This document shows positions 1-4,151 of a DNA stretch of 7,151 nt, piece after piece. The position numbers and the translations under genes were made by a program. Every line of letters starts with the position of its first letter. Position 1 is the first letter of the stretch. Under the pieces are notes generated by a model. That model searched no databases. It was not told the DNA's origin and was given only the letters and a program-made list of their open reading frames with translations. This DNA comes from Pseudomonadota bacterium (GTDB lineage Bacteria; Pseudomonadota; Gammaproteobacteria; Xanthomonadales; Rhodanobacteraceae). The DNA is taken from NCBI GenBank assembly GCA_021798675.1, contig JAJZGE010000082.1, positions 1-7,151 on the forward strand, given 5' to 3'.

Positions 1-20
1 GCCGGAGGCCGGCGCGCGCC

Positions 21-1070
21 TCAGCGCTTGACCGGGGTCCCGCGCAGCGGCGCGGTGGAGCCGCGCACCACCAGCTCCGGGCTGAAGCCCTCGTTGCCCT
101 CCTCCAGCGGCTCGCCGTTGGCGGCCCGCTGCAGGTTGCCGATCAGCCGTTGCGCGGCGTGGCGGGCGATTTCCTCGGTGGCCTGGCGCGCGGTGGTGAG
201 CGCAGGCCAGGACTGCTTGGAGAACGGGCTGTCCTCGAAGCCGGCGATCGACAGTTCCCACGGCACGCTGATGCCGCTGGAATGCGCAGCGGCCAGCACG
301 CCGGCGGCGATCTCATCGTTGGAGCCGAAGATCGCGGTAGGACGGTCCTTCAGCGCCAGCAGCTTGCGCGCGCCGCGGAAGCCGTCGTCGAAGGAGTAGT
401 CGCCGGGCAGGATCAGCTTGCGGTCCAGCGGGATGCCGTAGTCCTTCAGCGCGTCTTCGTAACCCTGGTAGCGCTCGGGGCTGGAGCGGTGGTCGCGCCC
501 GCCCCACAGGAAGCCGATGCGGGTATGACCAAGCTGGATCAGGTGTTCGGTGATCGCGTAGGCGGCGTCGCGGTCGTCCACATAGACGCAGGGGTAGCCG
601 TCCTGCGGGTCCTTGCGCGCCGAGATGATGCGCATGAACGGGATCTTCGCCGCCGCCAGCTTGCGGATCAGCTCCGGCTGCTCCGACATCGGCGGCGCCA
701 GCACCATGCCGGCCAGCCGCGCCTGCGCCGCCAGCGACACCAGTTCGTCGGCCAGCCGGGGCGAGGTGGAATCGCAGGGATGGATCTGCAGGCCGTAGCC
801 GTTGGCGCGGCACGCCGCCAGCACGCCGCTCTGCAGGCTGATGACGTAGTGCGCGTTGGGGTTGTCGTAGACCAGGCCTACCGCGTAGGCGCGCGTGCTG
901 CGCAGGCTGCGCGCGGACGGGTCGGGCCGGTAGTCCAGCGCCTCGATCGCGCGCTGCACCTTTTCACGGGTGCGCGCGTGCACCGAAGGTTCGTTGTTGA
1001 TGACGCGCGAGACAGTCTTGAGCGATACGCCCGCCTGCTCGGCTACGTCCTTGATGGTGGCGCTGCGCAA
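21..1070 (-). CDS. LacI-family transcriptional repressor, probable regulator of this sugar locus
   Basis: This is a DNA-binding repressor with an N-terminal LacI helix-turn-helix (about residues 5-25, TIKDVAEQAGVSLKTVSRV), a hinge helix (YRPDPSARSL, about 47-56) and a periplasmic-binding-protein-like effector domain. The effector domain includes YAVGLVYDNP, SNDEIAAGVLAAA and SIAGFEDSPFS. I chose the TTG start at 1070. A GAGG Shine-Dalgarno lies 8 bases upstream, and the numbering then matches E. coli LacI residue for residue (V15, S16, T19, V20, S21, R22 and hinge L56). This gives 349 residues, a normal family length. The frame also opens at a GTG at 1136, but that start has no Shine-Dalgarno. 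The gene follows the permease on the same strand after about 100 bases and has no clear promoter of its own, so it is probably co-transcribed and may be self-regulated. No LacI-type C-terminal tetramerization heptad is evident, suggesting a PurR-like dimer. The effector is unknown; a sugar or sugar phosphate is likely. Confidence 0.93.
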   Translation of the reverse strand: MRSATIKDVAEQAGVSLKTVSRVINNEPSVHARTREKVQRAIEALDYRPDPSARSLRSTRAYAVGLVYDNPNAHYVISLQSGVLAACRANGYGLQIHPCDSTSPRLADELVSLAAQARLAGMVLAPPMSEQPELIRKLAAAKIPFMRIISARKDPQDGYPCVYVDDRDAAYAITEHLIQLGHTRIGFLWGGRDHRSSPERYQGYEDALKDYGIPLDRKLILPGDYSFDDGFRGARKLLALKDRPTAIFGSNDEIAAGVLAAAHSSGISVPWELSIAGFEDSPFSKQSWPALTTARQATEEIARHAAQRLIGNLQRAANGEPLEEGNEGFSPELVVRGSTAPLRGTPVKR

Positions 1071-1078
1071 ACGCGTGG

Positions 1079-1082
1079 CCTC
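1079..1082 (-). promoter_or_regulatory. Ribosome binding site (GAGG) deciding the TTG start of the LacI-family gene
   Basis: On the minus strand, GAGG is followed by 8 bases and then TTG at 1070. The only other in-frame start, GTG at 1136, is preceded by an in-frame TAG and has no purine-rich site. The site supports the shorter protein. Confidence 0.6.
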
Positions 1083-1173
1083 AATGGATGGAAGGGGCGC
1101 GCGGCGCGGCCATCCGGCCGCAGCGCAACGCGACACAGTCTAGCGGACGGCTTCGTGCATGCAGCACGCGCGC

Positions 1174-2457
1174 TCAGCCTGCGTGCTGGCCGACACGATG
1201 GCCGCGCAAGCCGTAGTAGAGGATGTAGAGGTAGCACGGCACGATCACCAGCAGGAACGCCAGCTGGAAATTGATCGCTTCCTTGAGGTGCACGAACACC
1301 TGCGGGATCAGCGCGCCGCCGACGATGCCCATGATCAGGAAGGCCGAGCCCACCTCGGTATGGCTGCCCAGGCCCTTGATCGCCAGCGGGAAGATCGCCG
1401 GCCACATCATCGCGTTGGCGAAGCCCAGCGCGGCCACGAAAGCCACCGAGGCGTAACCGCTCGTCACGTAGGCGCCCACCGTGAGCAGCACGCCCAGCAC
1501 CGCCGATACCGCGAGGTAGCGTTGCTGCGAGACGACGCGCGGGATCAGCGCCAGTCCGACGACGTAACCCATCAGCATGGCGAACATGGTGTAGGCGGTG
1601 AAATGCTTGGTGGCGTCCAGCGGCAGGCCCAGGCCCTGGCCGTAGATGCCGATGGCGTCGCCCGCCATCACCTCCACGCCGACGTACACGAACAGGCACA
1701 GCACGCCCAGCCACAGGTGCGGGAAGCTGAAGATGCTGCGGCCGGTGTGGCCGATCGCATGCTCGTCGTTCGCGCCGGCCGGCTTGATCTCCGGCAAGGC
1801 GGAGCGCACCACCCAGATCGCCAGCACCACCAGCACCGCGGCCATCGCCATGTACGGCGCATAGACGCGCGCGGCGAAGCCGTTGAGCAACGCATCGCGC
1901 GCCGCGAGGCTGGGCGCGGCCTTCACCTGCTGGTCGAGCGTGTCGATGCCGCTGAGCACCAGCGCGCCGAACACCAGCGGGGCGAGGAAACCGGCGAACT
2001 TGTTGCAGATGCCCATGAAGGCGATGCGCTGCGCCGCGCTGTCGATCGGGCCCAGGATGCTGATGTAGGGATTGGACGAGGTCTGCAGCAGGGACAGGCC
2101 GGCGCCGATCACGAACAGGCCCACCAGCGCGCCGTGGTAATCGCGCAGGTTGATGAACTCGCCGAACATCACCGCGCCGATCGCCATCACGAACAGCCCG
2201 AGCGCCATGCCGCGCTTCATGCCGGTGCGCTTGAGGATCGCCGCCGACGGCAGCGCCAGCACGAAGTACGACAGGTAGAACGCCACCGGGATCAGGAAGG
2301 CGCTGACGTCGTCCAGGCTGAAGGCCAGCTTCACGAAGATCGTCAGCGGTCCATTGAGCCACGTGAAGAAACCCATGATGAAGAACAGCACGCCGATCAT
2401 GATCATCGGCCCGATGTAGGAGCGTTCGGACGGCGCGGCCGCCTGCGTGCTTGCCAT
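1174..2457 (-). CDS. Sugar permease, MFS fucose/glucose (FHS, FucP/GluP/NagP-like) family
   Basis: This inner-membrane transporter of 427 residues has about 12 hydrophobic segments, a normal length for the FHS branch of the major facilitator superfamily. It would import a monosaccharide for the divergent kinase. Family signatures are FFIMGFFTWLNGPL in helix 1 (about 25-38), the helix 2-3 loop LKRTGMKRG (75-83), GLSLLQTSSNPYISILGP (about 120-137), and the C-terminal IFPLAIKGLGSHTEVGSAFLIM stretch. The ATG at 2457 is chosen because GGGGAG lies 6 bases upstream. The frame continues upstream to 2529, but that extension would overlap the promoter. From remembered FucP numbering, the proton-coupling Asp46 and Glu135 correspond to Gly36 and Gln125 here. 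The gene heads the leftward operon with the LacI gene and has an operator-like -35 region. The substrate is unproven: glucose or galactose is likely, and N-acetylglucosamine is possible because NagP permeases belong to the same family. Confidence 0.93.
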   Translation of the reverse strand: MASTQAAAPSERSYIGPMIMIGVLFFIMGFFTWLNGPLTIFVKLAFSLDDVSAFLIPVAFYLSYFVLALPSAAILKRTGMKRGMALGLFVMAIGAVMFGEFINLRDYHGALVGLFVIGAGLSLLQTSSNPYISILGPIDSAAQRIAFMGICNKFAGFLAPLVFGALVLSGIDTLDQQVKAAPSLAARDALLNGFAARVYAPYMAMAAVLVVLAIWVVRSALPEIKPAGANDEHAIGHTGRSIFSFPHLWLGVLCLFVYVGVEVMAGDAIGIYGQGLGLPLDATKHFTAYTMFAMLMGYVVGLALIPRVVSQQRYLAVSAVLGVLLTVGAYVTSGYASVAFVAALGFANAMMWPAIFPLAIKGLGSHTEVGSAFLIMGIVGGALIPQVFVHLKEAINFQLAFLLVIVPCYLYILYYGLRGHRVGQHAG

Positions 2458-2463
2458 GAGTTT

Positions 2464-2469
2464 CTCCCC
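2464..2469 (-). promoter_or_regulatory. Ribosome binding site (GGGGAG) fixing the permease start
   Basis: GGGGAG sits 6 bases upstream of the ATG at 2457 on the minus strand. It excludes the longer frame that opens at 2529. Confidence 0.7.
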
Positions 2470-2515
2470 GTGAAGACGCGTGTGCAGGGCGACGCCTGCG
2501 GGCCGCCGAAGCTCC

Positions 2516-2545
2516 TTTATTGGCCGCAAAGTCCATCGTTGTCAA
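2516..2545 (-). promoter_or_regulatory. Predicted sigma-70 promoter of the permease-repressor operon
   Basis: Read on the minus strand, a consensus -35 TTGACA (2545-2540) is followed after 18 bases by AATAAA (2521-2516), which matches 4 of 6 positions of the -10 consensus. Transcription would begin near 2509, leaving a leader of about 50 bases before the ATG. The -35 box overlaps the operator-like sequence at 2531-2544, so repressor binding would block polymerase. This is a sequence prediction only. Confidence 0.6.
2531..2544 (-). promoter_or_regulatory. Operator-like site of the permease promoter (one strong half-site)
   Basis: On the minus strand this reads TGACAACGATGGAC. Its first 8 bases are identical to the half-site of the perfect palindrome at 2852-2865. 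In the second half only 2 of 6 positions match. It overlaps the -35 box in the same way as the kinase-side operator. A LacI dimer would probably bind it more weakly than the palindrome. Confidence 0.55.
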
Positions 2546-2850
2546 CTGGCGCGCATGCCAGGCCCGCGCGCCGTCGCGTTGCAATGCGCAGGGTGCCGCG
2601 TCGGCGGCAGCGGAGCTGCGCCAGCGTACGGACGAGGTGCGCCGCCCCGGACGGCCGGGTTCGGCAGTGAAGGCTTGTTTGCCCACAGGACGGTGATCCC
2701 GTCGAGGAACCGGCATGCCACGCCGCCTTTGCCGGCCATCGTGTTGTGCGGGGACGGGTGCCATGGCCTTGCGATTGTCCGAAGTTGGCCCCCTGCCACG
2801 AGTCATGTTGCAGTCCGGGCAAGCCCTTATGAAAATTTCCGGACATCCAC
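2546..2850. other. Divergent intergenic spacer with no supported gene
   Basis: About 300 bases lie between the two divergent promoters. Open frames cross it on both strands, but none has a Shine-Dalgarno with a plausible start, and the translations are Arg/Pro/Ala-rich with no recognisable domain. The stretch around 2827-2842 is locally AT-rich, lies just upstream of the kinase -35 box, and could act as an UP-type element. I see no tRNA, riboswitch or clear terminator here. Confidence 0.5.
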
Positions 2851-2880
2851 TTGACAACGTTGTCATGACGATTCCAGACT
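2851..2880 (+). promoter_or_regulatory. Predicted sigma-70 promoter of the kinase-receptor operon
   Basis: A consensus -35 TTGACA (2851-2856) is followed after 18 bases by CAGACT (2875-2880). That -10 candidate matches only 3 of 6 positions, but these include the important second A and final T. The AT-rich stretch upstream (about 2827-2842) may help. Transcription would start near 2887, giving a leader of about 75 bases before the GTG at 2961. The -35 box overlaps the palindromic operator, which suits simple repression. Confidence 0.55.
2852..2865. promoter_or_regulatory. Perfect 14-base palindromic operator, LacI-type
   Basis: TGACAACGTTGTCA is an exact inverted repeat centred on CG, the usual form of operators for LacI/PurR-family proteins whose hinge leucine intercalates at a central CpG. 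The LacI-family protein in this window has that leucine (L56). The site overlaps the kinase -35 box and shares its half-site with the permease promoter. Assigning it to the local repressor is inference from position and symmetry. Confidence 0.8.
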
Positions 2881-2895
2881 CCCATGCCATCGCCA

Positions 2896-2931
2896 GCCGG
2901 CGGCCGCGCGCGCACCGCGCGCCGCGCCGGC
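2896..2931 (+). repeat. GC-rich inverted repeat in the kinase leader
   Basis: GCCGGCG (2896-2902) and CGCCGGC (2925-2931) are exact inverted copies that could form a stem in the predicted 5' leader. Further CG pairing is possible inside after an internal loop. The stem ends about 18 bases before the Shine-Dalgarno, so it would leave the ribosome site free. In DNA this GC-rich, such a structure may be incidental. Confidence 0.35.
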
Positions 2932-2948
2932 AGGCCGCAGCGGAGATT

Positions 2949-2954
2949 GGGGGA
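2949..2954 (+). promoter_or_regulatory. Ribosome binding site (GGGGGA) deciding the GTG start of the kinase
   Basis: GGGGGA lies 6 bases before GTG at 2961. The local context resembles the receptor's start region, which has a G-rich run, AAACC and then the start codon. The upstream ATG at 2865 lies inside the operator, ahead of the predicted transcription start. The later GTG codons at 3000, 3012 and 3024 have no comparable site. Confidence 0.55.
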
Positions 2955-2960
2955 AACCAC

Positions 2961-4058
2961 GTGGGAGAGTTCGCCAGCCAGCGTCATGCCGCCCAGCCGG
3001 TGTCACCGGCGGTGCCGCACGGCGTGTTCGACCGGGCCGAGCCGTTCCTCGCCGCCGACGTGGGCGGTACCCACGCGCGGATCGGACTGGTGCGCGCCAC
3101 GCCGGCCGGGCAGCCGCCGGTCAGCGTGCTGCATTACCACCGCTACTGCTGCGCCGACTGGGCCGACCTCGGTTCCGTGCTGCACGACTTCATGGCGCAG
3201 CTGCGGTCCGCCGGCCATGCCGATCTCGCCGCGCGCGTGCGTCGCTGCGTGGTGGCCTGCGCCGGTGTGGTGCTGGACGACCGCATCGTCAACGACAACC
3301 TGCCCTGGCCGGTGTCCATCGGCGCGCTGCGCGAACAGCTCAAGCTGGCACAACTGGAAGTCATCAACGATTTCGAGGCAGTGACCTGGGCGACCCAGTT
3401 CCTCGCCACCGACGAGACCCTGCCGGTGATCGACGTCGCCCAACCGGCGGCGCGCGGCCCGGTGCTGGTGATGGGCCCGGGCACCGGCCTGGGCTCGGCG
3501 GTGCTGTTGCCGCGCGCCGGCGGCCACGCGCAGGTGCTGCCGACCGAAGCCGGGCAGATCGCGCTGGCGCCAGGCAACGAGCGCGAAATCGAGATCCTGC
3601 GGGTGCTCGCGCGCGACCGCGCCTACGTCTCCTGCGAGGACGTGCTGTCCGGTCCGGGCCTGCTCAACCTGTATCAAGCGCTGTGCGAATTGCGCGACTG
3701 CCCGGTGTCGCTGATGACCCCGGCAGAAGTCACCGGCGCCGCGCTGGCCGGCCACGATGCCGCCGCCACGGAGACGCTGCAGGTGTTCTGCGGCCTGCTC
3801 GGCAGCTTCGCCGGCGACCTGGCGATGCTGTACGGCGCCGGCGGCGGCGTGTTCCTCGCCGGCGGCATCCTGCCGCAGATCCACGGCTTCCTGCGCAGCA
3901 GCACGTTCGCCGAGCGCTACTTCAACAAGGGCGTGATGCGCGCCTGGCTGCAGAAGGTTCCCGTACGACTGATTGAGCACGGCCAGCTAGGTGTCATCGG
4001 CGCCGCCGGCTGGTTCCTGGAGGAGCGGCAGGGAGAACAGACCATGCCACCGCTCTAG
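2961..4058 (+). CDS. glk: Glucokinase-family (Glk) sugar kinase
   Basis: This cytoplasmic kinase would use ATP to phosphorylate an imported hexose at C6, feeding central metabolism. From the GTG start it has 365 residues, against about 320 for E. coli Glk. About 24 of the extra residues form an N-terminal extension of no clear function. Motifs in order are the phosphate-1 loop DVGGTHAR (33-40), NLPWPVS, INDFEA with Asn136 and the catalytic-base candidate Asp137, the second phosphate loop GPGTGLG (172-178), TEAGQ (195-199), VSCEDVLSGPGLLNLY with Glu226, and GGGVFLAGGILP near the C terminus. Against E. coli Glk (N99, D100, E157, H160, E187, from memory), all sugar-contact residues are kept except His160, which is Gln199 here. 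The gene is divergent from the permease and 93 bases upstream of the receptor, probably in the same transcript. Kinase class is secure; glucose as substrate is likely but not proven, and an amino sugar is an alternative. Confidence 0.9.
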   Translation: MGEFASQRHAAQPVSPAVPHGVFDRAEPFLAADVGGTHARIGLVRATPAGQPPVSVLHYHRYCCADWADLGSVLHDFMAQLRSAGHADLAARVRRCVVACAGVVLDDRIVNDNLPWPVSIGALREQLKLAQLEVINDFEAVTWATQFLATDETLPVIDVAQPAARGPVLVMGPGTGLGSAVLLPRAGGHAQVLPTEAGQIALAPGNEREIEILRVLARDRAYVSCEDVLSGPGLLNLYQALCELRDCPVSLMTPAEVTGAALAGHDAAATETLQVFCGLLGSFAGDLAMLYGAGGGVFLAGGILPQIHGFLRSSTFAERYFNKGVMRAWLQKVPVRLIEHGQLGVIGAAGWFLEERQGEQTMPPL

Positions 4059-4151
4059 CGACACGGCGCCGAACACCGCAACCGCAGTCAACCAAGCAAG
4101 TCAACACGACCCACGGTCACCGACCGATCCAGCCTCTGAGGGGAGGAAACC
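4059..4151 (+). other. Kinase-receptor gap, no terminator or clear promoter
   Basis: These 93 bases contain no stem followed by a T run and no convincing -35/-10 pair, so the receptor is probably read through from the kinase promoter. They hold a short direct repeat, AGTCAAC at 4086-4092 and 4099-4105, and a small stem CGGTC/GACCG at 4114-4126. Neither is clearly functional. Confidence 0.4.
4141..4146 (+). promoter_or_regulatory. Strong ribosome binding site (GGGAGG) of the receptor
   Basis: GGGAGG is followed by AAACC and ATG at 4152. It is the closest match to the Shine-Dalgarno consensus in the window, fitting an abundant outer-membrane protein, and it fixes the start. Confidence 0.75.

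Noticed and set aside
1..20. GC-rich palindromic bases (GGCGCGCGCC at 11-20; GCCGG/CCGGC at 1-13) after the LacI-family stop, considered as a terminator
   Set aside because: The window ends before any T run could be seen, and such palindromes are common at this GC content.
1154..1168. Stem CGTGC/GCACG between the permease and LacI-family genes, considered as a terminator
   Set aside because: Only 5 base pairs and no T run in the direction of transcription, so it does not argue against co-transcription.
150..1274. A 374-codon plus-strand frame opposite the LacI-family gene
   Set aside because: It is antisense to a gene with unmistakable family motifs and has no domain of its own.
1159..2670. 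A 503-codon plus-strand frame opposite the permease
   Set aside because: The product is His/Gln/Arg/Ala-rich low-complexity sequence, typical of the complement of a GC-rich membrane-protein gene, and has no Shine-Dalgarno-supported start.
1043..2890. A 615-codon minus-strand frame across the permease and control region
   Set aside because: It is out of frame with the clearly real permease on the same strand, crosses both promoters and gives an Arg/Gly/Pro-rich product.
2715..2960. Longer kinase starting at the ATG at 2715 or the ATG at 2865
   Set aside because: The extension would translate through the -35 box, operator and predicted transcription start, and neither ATG has a Shine-Dalgarno.
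2517..2987. A 156-codon minus-strand frame in the divergent control region, considered as a small gene
   Set aside because: It spans both predicted promoters and operators, has no plausible ribosome site, and its Arg-rich product resembles nothing I recognise.
3003..3980. A 325-codon minus-strand frame opposite the kinase
   Set aside because: The translation is His/Gln/Ala/Gly-rich with no recognisable motif, while the plus strand holds all Glk motifs in order.
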